In this document: in pieces, positions 30,909 to 38,092 of the stretch
How the letters are laid out: each line of letters opens with the position of its first letter
How positions within the stretch are numbered: position 1 is the stretch's first letter
Origin: Acidimicrobiaceae bacterium
GTDB lineage: Bacteria; Actinomycetota; Acidimicrobiia; Acidimicrobiales; JAUTXP01
Length of the DNA stretch: 51,960 nt
Assembly (NCBI GenBank): GCA_030837965.1
Contig: JAUTXP010000066.1
Location: forward strand, 1 to 51,960
Direction: 5' to 3'
Notes under the pieces: generated by a model
What the model saw: the letters and a program-made list of their open reading frames with translations, nothing else
What the model was told of the DNA's origin: nothing
Database searches by the model: none
Position numbers and translations under genes: made by a program

Positions 30909-31589
30909 ATGTTCGACGGCGTGATCCGCGCCCTCGTCCTCGACTTCGACGGACTCATCCTCGACACCGAGCGCCCGGTGTACGAGTCGTGGCGCTGGGC
31001 CTTCGCCGAGCACGGCCACGACCTGTCGCTCGACGAGTGGGCGTCGTGCATCGGCACGCCCCACGGATGGGACCCGTTGGAGAGCCTGGCTGCGTTGACT
31101 TCGGTCGACCAGTCCGTCATCGAGCGGCGGCGGGACGTGCGCGATCGCCTACTGGCTGCAGAGGCCGTGCTTCCCGGCGTGCTCGACCTGCTCGCGTCAG
31201 CCGCAGACTTGGGACTGCCGGTTGGCATCGCGTCTAGCTCGCCGTTGGAGTGGGTCGGGGGCCATTTGGAGCGACTCGGCCTGGCCGAGCGGTTCGGCTG
31301 CGTGGCCTGCTTTCGCGACGGGGTGGCGGGCAAGCCCGCGCCGGACTTGTACGCCGAGGCGGTGGCGTCGCTTGGCGTGCAGCCCGACGAGGCCATCGCC
31401 TTCGAGGACTCGATGCACGGTGTGGCCGCGGCCAAGGCCGCCGGGCTGTGGTGCGTGGCCGTGCCCCACGCGCTGACGGCCGGACTCGACCTGTCCGCGG
31501 CCGACCTCGTGGTGTCGTCGTTGGCCGACGTGTCGCTGCCCGCGTTGCTCGATCAGTGGAGCGGGCCGACCCGCTCGGTGGGGGCGTAG
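30909..31589 (+). CDS. HAD-superfamily hydrolase (beta-phosphoglucomutase-like)
   Basis: This 226-residue protein has all four HAD motifs: LVLDFDGLILDTE (nucleophile Asp), GIASSSPLEWV, the lysine in AGKPAPDLYAEAV, and AFEDSMHGVAAAKAAG. The subfamily includes phosphosugar mutases and phosphatases; the substrate is open. ATG 30909 is used, with GTG 30921 an alternative. It diverges from the acyl-CoA dehydrogenase with 12 bases between starts, so the promoters must lie inside the neighbouring coding sequence. Its 3' end overlaps sodX by 37 bases. Confidence 0.85.
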   Translation: MFDGVIRALVLDFDGLILDTERPVYESWRWAFAEHGHDLSLDEWASCIGTPHGWDPLESLAALTSVDQSVIERRRDVRDRLLAAEAVLPGVLDLLASAADLGLPVGIASSSPLEWVGGHLERLGLAERFGCVACFRDGVAGKPAPDLYAEAVASLGVQPDEAIAFEDSMHGVAAAKAAGLWCVAVPHALTAGLDLSAADLVVSSLADVSLPALLDQWSGPTRSVGA

Positions 31590-31864
31590 CGGTAGACGGC
31601 CCGTCCGACCACGTCGGCCGTTTGAACGGCGCGGTAGTCAGTGGAGGCGGGCCGGTTGTCGCCCTGGAGATCGACGGTGCCGGCGGCGGCGTCGATGGCG
31701 GCAATGCGCTTCACCACGACGCGCTCGGGCCTGCGCACCGCGACCAAGTGGCCGATGCGCAGTCGGTCCTTCGGCCACCACAGCACCAAGAGGCGGTCGC
31801 CGGGCTGGAGGGCGGGGCGCATGCTGTCGCCGTGGACCTCGACCCTGCGCCACGGCTTGTTCAT
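31553..31864 (-). CDS. sodX: Small S24/S26-type peptidase, probable nickel-SOD maturation protease
   Basis: This 103-residue protein has the Ser-Lys dyad of signal-peptidase-like enzymes: VHGDSMRPALQPGDRLLV (Ser near residue 14) and VVVKRIAAID (Lys near residue 52), then DLQGDNRPASTDYR. There is no transmembrane helix, unlike true signal peptidases. It diverges from sodN, and this family removes the leader of nickel SOD to expose the metal-binding N-terminal His. ATG 31864 is separated from the sodN start by 30 bases. The call leans on the neighbour. Confidence 0.85.
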   Translation of the reverse strand: MNKPWRRVEVHGDSMRPALQPGDRLLVLWWPKDRLRIGHLVAVRRPERVVVKRIAAIDAAAGTVDLQGDNRPASTDYRAVQTADVVGRAVYRYAPTERVGPLH

Positions 31865-31881
31865 AGGATTTTCGGGGTGGG

Positions 31882-31887
31882 TACGGT
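31882..31887 (+). promoter_or_regulatory. -10 element of sodN (leaderless)
   Basis: TACGGT ends seven bases before the sodN ATG (31895). The whole sodX-sodN gap is only 30 bases, so it must be a shared control region. Confidence 0.5.
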
Positions 31888-31894
31888 CGTGGGC

Positions 31895-32311
31895 ATGACC
31901 ATCCTCGCGAGCCTCTTGCGGCGCGCCGACCGGCGCTCGCAGCCTGCACCAGTCTTCGCCCATTGCGACCTGCCGTGCGGCGTGTACGACCCCGCTCAGG
32001 CGCGGATCGAGGCGGAGTCGGTCAAGGCCATCATCGAGAAGTACCACGAGTCCGACGACCAGGTCTTCCGCCACCGGGCCCTGTTCATCAAGGAGGAGCG
32101 GGCCGAGTTGGTCAAGCACCACTTGTGGGTGCTGTGGACCGACTACTTCAAGCCCGAGCACGTCGAGCAGTTCCCGCAGCTCCACGAGATGTTCTGGAAG
32201 GCGACCAAGCTGGCGGGCGAGTGCAAGCACTCGGTGGACGTGGCGGTGGCCCAACAACTGCTCGACTGCGTCGATGAGATCAGTCAGATCTTCTGGAAGA
32301 CCAAGGAGTAG
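31895..32311 (+). CDS. sodN: Nickel superoxide dismutase precursor
   Basis: This 138-residue protein has the diagnostic nickel hook HCDLPCGVYDPAQ at residues 23-35. Cleavage after residue 22 would free H23, which with the two cysteines binds nickel. The remaining helical bundle (FRHRALFIKEERAELVKHHLWVLWTDYF, and the C-terminal part) matches the family at normal length. It converts superoxide to peroxide and oxygen in the cytoplasm. The divergent peptidase gene is its likely maturase. Confidence 0.95.
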   Translation: MTILASLLRRADRRSQPAPVFAHCDLPCGVYDPAQARIEAESVKAIIEKYHESDDQVFRHRALFIKEERAELVKHHLWVLWTDYFKPEHVEQFPQLHEMFWKATKLAGECKHSVDVAVAQQLLDCVDEISQIFWKTKE

Positions 32312-32419
32312 GGAGTAGCAGGGAGTAGGGCGTCGGGAAGATGGGCCAAGTGTTCACGGTCCGACCGGGCGGCACCGCGGTGCTACGTTCCGCCCGAATC
32401 GTGTCTGAAGGGGGAACAA

Positions 32420-33145
32420 GTGGTTGCTCTGGAGATCTTCACCCAGTCGGGTTGGGCCATGTTGGCCCGCTGGGGCCACTTCCTCGCGGGCGTCACGTGG
32501 ATCGGGCTCCTCTACTACTTCAACTTCGTGCAGACCCCTGCGTTCGTGGACTTCGACGCGGGCGCCCGCACCGACGCCATCCGCAAGCTGGTGCCCCGAG
32601 CCCTGTGGTGGTTCCGGTACGGCGCCCTGCTCACGGTGTTGACTGGGCTGCTCATCCTCGGGTTCCAGGAGCAGTTCAAGGCCGACTACTTCAAGTCCGC
32701 GTCCGGCATCAGCATCTCCACCGGCATCCTGTTCGGCCTGATCATGTTCGCCAACGTGTGGGGCGTCATCTGGCCCAATCAGAAGATCGTGATCGCCAAC
32801 GCCGAGGCCACGGCTTCGGGGCGCGAGGCCCTGCCCAACGCGGCGTCGGCCGGGCGCAAGGCCGCGTGCGCGTCCCGCACCAACACGCTGTTCTCCATCC
32901 CGCTGTTGTTCTTCATGGGCTTCACCAGCCACCTGGCGCCGCTCTACCACGACGTCACGGGAAGCAAGCGGGCCACCTACTGGATCGTGGTGCTGGTGCT
33001 CACCATCATCATCGAGGCCATCGCCCTGATGGCGCCGTCGGTGGGCAAGCCTCAGGCCTGGCACATCGACAAGCACCGCAACACGATCATCGCCGGCTTC
33101 GTGTACTGGGCCGTGCTGATCCTGCTCTTCGAGGCGATCTTCTAG
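32420..33145 (+). CDS. PuuD-like (urate oxidase N-terminal type) membrane protein
   Basis: This 241-residue protein has about six membrane helices and starts MLARWGHFLAGVTWIGLLYYF, a pattern of the membrane domain in PuuD-type urate hydroxylases. IWPNQK and RTNTLFSIPLLFFMGF are further family-like segments, and H20 and others could bind heme. The C-terminal cytochrome c domain of true PuuD is absent, and no other purine-degradation gene is nearby, so urate oxidation is not assured. GTG 32420 follows AAGGGGG. Confidence 0.6.
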   Translation: MVALEIFTQSGWAMLARWGHFLAGVTWIGLLYYFNFVQTPAFVDFDAGARTDAIRKLVPRALWWFRYGALLTVLTGLLILGFQEQFKADYFKSASGISISTGILFGLIMFANVWGVIWPNQKIVIANAEATASGREALPNAASAGRKAACASRTNTLFSIPLLFFMGFTSHLAPLYHDVTGSKRATYWIVVLVLTIIIEAIALMAPSVGKPQAWHIDKHRNTIIAGFVYWAVLILLFEAIF

Positions 33146-33236
33146 CCCCTCCGGTCTCCCTGCCTTCCTCTCATCACGTCTCCCGTCCGCATTTTGGGGG
33201 GCCAGGTGGCAGGCCTGGGCTGGGCGCACGAAACTG

Positions 33237-35189
33237 ATGGGTATGCCGGACCGCCCGTGGGTAATGCGGACGTACTCGGGCCACTCCACGGCCCGAGCGT
33301 CGAACGAGCTGTACCGAACCAATCTGGCCAAGGGCCAGACCGGCCTGTCGATCGCCTTCGATCTGCCCACCCAGATCGGCTACGACCCCGACGCGGTCGA
33401 GGCCGCGGGCGAGGTGGGCAAGGTCGGCGTGCCTGTCGCCCACCTGGGCCACATGGCCCAGTTGATGGACGGCATCCCCGTGGGCGAGATGAACACGGCC
33501 ATGACCATCAACGCCACGGCCATGTGGCTGCTCGGCCTCTACATCGCCAACGCCCAGGACCACGGCGTGGGGCCCGAGGCGCTCCAGGGCACGACCCAGA
33601 ACGACATCGTCAAGGAATACCTGTCCCGGGGCACGTACATCTTCCCTCCGGGGCCCAGCTGCAGGCTGATCGTGGACATGATCGCCTACACCGTCCGGCA
33701 CGCCCCCAAGTGGAACCCCATCAACGTCTGCTCGTACCACCTGCAAGAGGCCGGGGCCACGCCCACCCAGGAGCTGGCCTACGCGCTGGCCACCGCCATT
33801 GGGGTGCTCGACGCGGTGCGCGAGTCCGGTCACGTCACCGAGGACGACCTGCCGGACGTGGTCGGGCGCATCTCGTTCTTCTGCAACGCGGGCATCCGCT
33901 TCGTGGAGGAGACCTGCAAGATGCGGGCCTTCACCCGGCTGTGGGACGACATCTGCCTCGAGCGCTACGGCGTGCAGGACCCCAAGTTGCGCCGGTTCCG
34001 CTACGGCGTCCAGGTGAACTCGCTGGGCCTGACCGAGCAGCAGGCCGAGAACAACGTGCAGCGCATCGTGCTCGAGATGCTGGGCGTCACCCTCAGCAAG
34101 GACGCCAGGGCCAGGGCCATTCAGCTCCCTGCATGGAACGAGGCCCTCGGCCTGCCCCGACCTTGGGACCAGCAGTGGGCCCTGCGCATGCAACAGGTGC
34201 TGGCCTTCGAGACCGACCTGTTGGAGTACGGCGACCTGTTCGAAGGCTCCAAGGTCGTGGAGGCCAAGACGGCTGAACTGGTGGACGCGGCCCGGGCCGA
34301 GTTGGACGACGTGCTCGCCCTGGGCGGCGCCTTCGAGGCCATCGAGGAATTGAAGAGCAGGCTCGTCCGCAGCCAGGCCGAGCGCACCCGGCGCATCGAG
34401 ACCGGCGACCTCAAGGTGGTGGGTGTGAACTGCTTCGAGCAGACCGCGCCTTCGCCGCTCACGTCCGAGGAGTCCATCCTCAAGGTCGACCCCGCGGTCG
34501 AGGCCGAGATGAAGGCCGACGTGGCCGAGTGGCGGGCCCAGCGCGACGCCGACGCAGTGGCCCGGGCCATGGACGAGTTGCGGCGCGTGGCGGCCACCGA
34601 CGAGAACCTCATGCCCGCCACCATTGCCTTGGCCCACGCGGGCGGGACCACGGGCGAATGGGCCGCGGCTTTGCGCGATGTCTTCGGCGAGTACCGCGCG
34701 CCCACGGGTGTGAGCGGGGCGGTGGGCATGCGGGGCGTGGAGATCGCCGACGTGCTGGCCCGCGTGAAGCAGATGGCGGGGGGGCCGCCCAAGCTGTTGG
34801 TGGCCAAGCCCGGCCTCGACGGCCACTCCAACGGGGCCGAGCAGATCGCGGTGGCGGCCAGGGACGCGGGCTTCGAGGTCGTGTACCAGGGCATCAGGCT
34901 GACCCCGCTTCAGATCGCGTCGGCGGCCAGGGACGAGGACGTGGACGTGATCGGCCTGTCCATCCTCTCCGGCAGTCATCTGGAGCTCGTGCCCGAAGTG
35001 GTGCGCCTGGTGCGCGAGGCCGGGGTCGACGCACCAGTCGTGGTCGGGGGCATCATCCCTGAAGACGACCAGCCCAAGCTCAAGGAATTGGGCGTGGCCG
35101 CCGTCTACACGCCCAAGGACTTCGAGCTCACGCGCATCATGGGCGAAATGGCCGACCTGGTGGCTGCCCATCGGGCCCAGGAACGCTGA
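33237..35189 (+). CDS. ecm: Ethylmalonyl-CoA mutase (B12-dependent, MeaA type)
   Basis: This 650-residue single-chain mutase has a TIM-barrel substrate domain (start RPWVMRTYSGHSTARASNEL, then KGQTGLSIAFDLPTQIGYDPD, NTAMTINATAMWLL and QGTTQNDIVKEYLSRGTYI). A C-terminal cobalamin domain follows, with the GLDGHSNGAEQIA (D-x-H-x2-G) ligand motif near residue 527. The overall pattern is closer to the Streptomyces MeaA/Ecm group than to methylmalonyl-CoA mutase large subunits, from memory. It converts (2R)-ethylmalonyl-CoA to methylsuccinyl-CoA. Ccr, which makes the ethylmalonyl-CoA, and an epimerase lie 10 kb away. An in-frame ATG two codons in (33243) is an alternative start. Confidence 0.88.
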   Translation: MGMPDRPWVMRTYSGHSTARASNELYRTNLAKGQTGLSIAFDLPTQIGYDPDAVEAAGEVGKVGVPVAHLGHMAQLMDGIPVGEMNTAMTINATAMWLLGLYIANAQDHGVGPEALQGTTQNDIVKEYLSRGTYIFPPGPSCRLIVDMIAYTVRHAPKWNPINVCSYHLQEAGATPTQELAYALATAIGVLDAVRESGHVTEDDLPDVVGRISFFCNAGIRFVEETCKMRAFTRLWDDICLERYGVQDPKLRRFRYGVQVNSLGLTEQQAENNVQRIVLEMLGVTLSKDARARAIQLPAWNEALGLPRPWDQQWALRMQQVLAFETDLLEYGDLFEGSKVVEAKTAELVDAARAELDDVLALGGAFEAIEELKSRLVRSQAERTRRIETGDLKVVGVNCFEQTAPSPLTSEESILKVDPAVEAEMKADVAEWRAQRDADAVARAMDELRRVAATDENLMPATIALAHAGGTTGEWAAALRDVFGEYRAPTGVSGAVGMRGVEIADVLARVKQMAGGPPKLLVAKPGLDGHSNGAEQIAVAARDAGFEVVYQGIRLTPLQIASAARDEDVDVIGLSILSGSHLELVPEVVRLVREAGVDAPVVVGGIIPEDDQPKLKELGVAAVYTPKDFELTRIMGEMADLVAAHRAQER

Positions 35190-35296
35190 CTGCGCCCGCC
35201 CACGCCGCTGGCCGCGCCGCCCCGTGCCGCAGGAAACCTCACCCCGCCCCCGAACTTTCGATGAAGCGGGCGCAGCCCTTGGCCGATGGAGTGACG

Positions 35297-36022
35297 ATGG
35301 TGGATAGAGACGCGCTGTTGGGGCTGGTCGCCGGTTTGGTCGGCCTGGCCTTCGGCGTGGCCGCCGCCGTGATGTCCATTCCGGGCCTGGCGGTCGGGTC
35401 CGCGGCCTGCGCCCTCGTGGCCGCGGCCGCCTCCGTCATCCTCGTCCGCCGTCTGCACGACGCTCAGCGCGAGCTGGCCGGCGCCACCGCCTTGATGAAG
35501 CTGGTCGACATGCCCGCGCCCGCCCGGGAGGAGGCCCGCTCGCTGGTCGACCCCGAGACGGCCCTGCCCGATCAGCACTTCTTCCACCTGGCCGTGGACG
35601 GCCGGGTTGCCGCGGCCCGTCGGCACTTGTGGCCGGTCGCCATCGTGCTGCTTGAACTGGGCCTGGAAGACGCCGACGCCCGGCACCGCAGGGACGCGGT
35701 GGTGGGCTTCACCGGGGTCATGCGCAGGACCCTTCGGGAGGCCGACGTGGCCTGCCGCTTGGGCCCCACCACGTTCGGGCTCGTCCTCGAGGACACCAGC
35801 GAGGAGGGCGGCGTGTGGACGGCCGAGCGCCTCCAGATCGCCTTGGCGCGCGACACCGTGCGCATCAAGACGCTGGCCGCGGGCGTAGCTAGCTACCCGA
35901 CCCACGGCCTGCGGGCCGACGAGGTGCTCACCAGGGCCCGAACCGCCCTACACCGGGCCTGCTCCACCGATCCGGGCCGCGGCTTGGGCCAGGTCGAGGT
36001 GGCCCAAGCCGACATGGCTTGA
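35297..36022 (+). CDS. Membrane protein with degenerate GGDEF domain
   Basis: This 241-residue protein has two N-terminal membrane helices (about residues 5-50) and a GGDEF-like domain from about residue 85. The domain starts LVDPETALPDQHFF, as in true cyclases. The active-site loop reads ADVACRLGPTTFGLVLEDT, so GGDEF has become GPTTF. It should be inactive as a cyclase and may be a sensor or scaffold. Later GGDEF landmarks (ERLQIAL, AAGVASYPTHGLRADEVLTRARTALHRA) are kept. ATG 35297 has GGAG at five bases; an upstream ATG (35261) lacks this. Confidence 0.75.
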   Translation: MVDRDALLGLVAGLVGLAFGVAAAVMSIPGLAVGSAACALVAAAASVILVRRLHDAQRELAGATALMKLVDMPAPAREEARSLVDPETALPDQHFFHLAVDGRVAAARRHLWPVAIVLLELGLEDADARHRRDAVVGFTGVMRRTLREADVACRLGPTTFGLVLEDTSEEGGVWTAERLQIALARDTVRIKTLAAGVASYPTHGLRADEVLTRARTALHRACSTDPGRGLGQVEVAQADMA

Positions 36023-36071
36023 CGCGGGCGCCTGCCTGGCGAGGCGAATTCGCCCGATTTCCCCAGATTTT

Positions 36072-36094
36072 CCTGTTGTAATCCACAGGTTTTT
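36072..36094 (+). terminator. Intrinsic terminator after the degenerate GGDEF gene
   Basis: CCTGT (36072-36076) pairs with ACAGG (36085-36089), followed by TTTTT. It lies in an unusually AT-rich 90-bp gap between convergent genes. The stem is short. Confidence 0.5.
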
Positions 36095-36111
36095 GCACAC
36101 CCAGTGGATGA

Positions 36112-37170
36112 CTAGAGACGTTGGGCGTTGACGCCAACGACGAAACAGCGGTCGGCCAGGGTGCCAAAGGCGTATTGGGGATAGAAGCCCGCGAACATGG
36201 CCCGGGTTCGCTCCGTCCAGTGCAAGGCCTCGGGCGTGGAGATGCGCCGGTGCACCTGCACGATGCCGCCCTCGTAGACCCGGTACTCGGCCCACGCGCC
36301 CGGGAAGTCCTTGACGCAGGCCACCTCGACCCACGGCACGTCGGCCGTCTCGGCGAAGCGCCGGACCCGGTTGCGATGGGTGTGGCCTGCGAAGTACCCG
36401 GCGATGACCGGCCTGCGGGCCACCACCTCGACCAGCTTCTCGGCGTCGTCGGGCAGGATGCCGAAGTAGCCGGGCTCCCTGGTGGCCGACCCCGGCTTCC
36501 ACGGATGGTGGTGGCCGAAGACGAGGATGGGCTGGTCGGAGTCGGCGGCCAGGTCGTCCAGCCAGGCCAACTGCTCGGCGCCGACCTGCCCGTTGGCCGC
36601 GCCGGGGATCACGGTGTCGAGCACGGCCAGCGTGACGCCGGGGAGGGGCACGCTGAAGGGGGCGTCGGATGCGAAGTCGGCCCCGCTGGCGGCGTCGTGG
36701 TTGCCCCGCACGTAGTGCAGGCGGTCGCCGAAGGCGGGGCCGTAACAGGCGAGGAAGGACTCGAACTCCTCGACCGCGCCGTGTGTGGTGAGGTCGCCCT
36801 TGGCCACGACCGCCGCGGGCTCGATGGCACTGATCTCGGCCACCGCGCCCCGGTTCATGGTCTCCGGGTAGGGGTCCTCGCCCGGTTCGACCCGAAGCAC
36901 GGGCCCGATGTCGATGCCGTCGAGCAGGCCGCACTCGACCTCGCCGAAGTGCACGTCGTTGACGGTGGCGAAGGTGGCCAGCCGCTCGCCCGGCGGCCGG
37001 GGCAACGTGCGGAAGGCCACTCCGTGGAACGTGTACTCGGTGTCGGGCTCGAGCCCGTCGTGCACGATGGCCGCTTCGCCCCGGTGGAAGACGGCCTCGT
37101 CCTCCGCCACCGTGGTCAGTTCAGCCTGTGCGTTCGGTGCGGCGTCGCCCCCAGCGTCGTCGCTTACCAA
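36112..37170 (-). CDS. Calcineurin-like metallophosphoesterase
   Basis: This protein of about 350 residues has a full set of metallophosphoesterase motifs: VNDVHFGE, AKGDLTTHG, YVRGNHD, VFGHHHPW and AGHTHRNR. They bind two metals and hydrolyse phosphomono- or diesters; similar actinobacterial proteins are annotated as cyclic-nucleotide phosphodiesterases, without proof here. A short N-terminal region (YTFHGVAFRTL) looks like a beta-sandwich strand pair. The start is uncertain: TTG 37170, overlapping the accE-like stop, is chosen; GTG 37110 is the main alternative. Confidence 0.82.
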   Translation of the reverse strand: MVSDDAGGDAAPNAQAELTTVAEDEAVFHRGEAAIVHDGLEPDTEYTFHGVAFRTLPRPPGERLATFATVNDVHFGEVECGLLDGIDIGPVLRVEPGEDPYPETMNRGAVAEISAIEPAAVVAKGDLTTHGAVEEFESFLACYGPAFGDRLHYVRGNHDAASGADFASDAPFSVPLPGVTLAVLDTVIPGAANGQVGAEQLAWLDDLAADSDQPILVFGHHHPWKPGSATREPGYFGILPDDAEKLVEVVARRPVIAGYFAGHTHRNRVRRFAETADVPWVEVACVKDFPGAWAEYRVYEGGIVQVHRRISTPEALHWTERTRAMFAGFYPQYAFGTLADRCFVVGVNAQRL

Positions 37171-37340
37171 GGACGGTCGCGGCGCGACGGGACAGGCCGT
37201 ACCCACCAGCGCCCCGAGAACCGCCAGCGGGGCGGGTCGGGTTCGGCCTCGGCCAGCACGACCGGGCGGGGCCACGTCAGCTCCACCGCGGCCACGATGG
37301 CGGCCAACTGCTCGGGTGAAGGCGTGTTCTCGGCAGGCAT
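37164..37340 (-). CDS. accE: Acyl-CoA carboxylase epsilon subunit (small)
   Basis: This 58-residue frame has the epsilon-subunit pattern: PSPEQLAAIVAAVELTW near the start and the aromatic, basic ending RWRFSGRWWVRPVPSRRDRPW read in pieces (SGRWW, then RRDRPW). Such subunits hold actinobacterial alpha and beta carboxylase subunits together. It follows the beta-subunit gene on the same strand but is separated from it by a lipoprotein gene and palindrome copy 3. ATG 37340 lies nine bases after TAGCCT. Its stop overlaps the presumed start of the metallophosphoesterase gene. Confidence 0.7.
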   Translation of the reverse strand: MPAENTPSPEQLAAIVAAVELTWPRPVVLAEAEPDPPRWRFSGRWWVRPVPSRRDRPW

Positions 37341-37349
37341 CGGCCCCCG

Positions 37350-37355
37350 AGGCTA
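37350..37355 (-). promoter_or_regulatory. -10 element of accE (short or no leader)
   Basis: TAGCCT ends nine bases before ATG 37340, between the gene and palindrome copy 3. Confidence 0.35.
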
Positions 37356-37367
37356 CCCCTCTCTCGA

Positions 37368-37398
37368 CTTTTCCACAGCAGCAGGTGCTGTGGAAAAG
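37368..37398. repeat. 31-bp palindrome, copy 3
   Basis: Identical to copy 1 (arms 37368-37380 and 37386-37398, loop GCAGG). It lies nine bases after the lipoprotein stop (minus strand) and 27 bases upstream of the accE start. The right flank TTCGGGGGG resembles that of copy 2. Confidence 0.95.
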
Positions 37399-37407
37399 TT
37401 CGGGGGG

Positions 37408-37998
37408 TCAGCAGTGGGCGGTGAGGCCGACGACTTTGAAGGTGATCGGAGGCTGGATGCGGCCGTCGGCAATCACATGCAGGGTGGCCGTGCCATCAGG
37501 CGCGTCGTCCGGCACGTGCCACTCGGCCCGGTACTTGCCGTCGGTGCTGGCCTTGCCGTAGCCGGACCCGCCGACCTTTTGCCACTGCGGGTGCGACAGC
37601 TCGTTGCTGTGGTCCGCGTATTCGGTGCTGTAGGCCACGGTGTCGTCGGGCCTGGTCGTGACGTTCAGGGCCTGGGCATCGCCCGTGGCCCCCTTGCGCA
37701 CGCACTCCTTGTCCAGCTTCATCACCACGGGGAACGGTGCCTTGGTGGTGGTGGTCGTGCTCCCGGTGCCGCCGGAGTCCGTGCCCGAGCCGGGCTTCAC
37801 CGTCGTCGTGGAGCCCTTGGACCCCTTGGCCTTCGAGCCCTTGGCCGTGGTGGTGGTGTTGCCGTTGGCGTCCGTGCCGCCCGTGGACGAGCCTGCCGTG
37901 GTCGAGGTCGACTTGGCGTTGACGCTTTGCTTCTTGTCGCTGCCACAGCCGGCCGCGAGCAATGACACAAGCGTGAGAACAAGCAGGACGCGCTTCAC
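37408..37998 (-). CDS. Lipoprotein with Ser/Thr/Gly-rich linker
   Basis: This 196-residue protein has a lipoprotein signal (LLAAGC, Cys near residue 18), then about 70 residues rich in Ser, Thr, Gly and Lys with runs of Thr. A C-terminal domain of about 105 residues has predicted beta strands and contains MKLDKECVRKG and a terminal AHC; C98-like and the final Cys could form a disulfide. I do not recognise the domain; an immunoglobulin-like fold is a guess. It lies between the carboxylase beta- and epsilon-subunit genes. Confidence 0.75.
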   Translation of the reverse strand: MKRVLLVLTLVSLLAAGCGSDKKQSVNAKSTSTTAGSSTGGTDANGNTTTTAKGSKAKGSKGSTTTVKPGSGTDSGGTGSTTTTTKAPFPVVMKLDKECVRKGATGDAQALNVTTRPDDTVAYSTEYADHSNELSHPQWQKVGGSGYGKASTDGKYRAEWHVPDDAPDGTATLHVIADGRIQPPITFKVVGLTAHC

Positions 37999-38092
37999 CG
38001 AAAACCCCCGGGTCGGACTATCACCTTGTTACTACGACCGCCGAGGGCTGCGGTGTCGCCCGATATTTGGAAACCGGGCCGAAGAGGGGCCG

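Noticed and set aside
36060-36110. Replication origin or DnaA-box region (AATCCACAG in AT-rich gap)
   Set aside because: Only one imperfect box, no dnaA or dnaN near, and the segment forms a hairpin followed by five T, which fits a terminator better.
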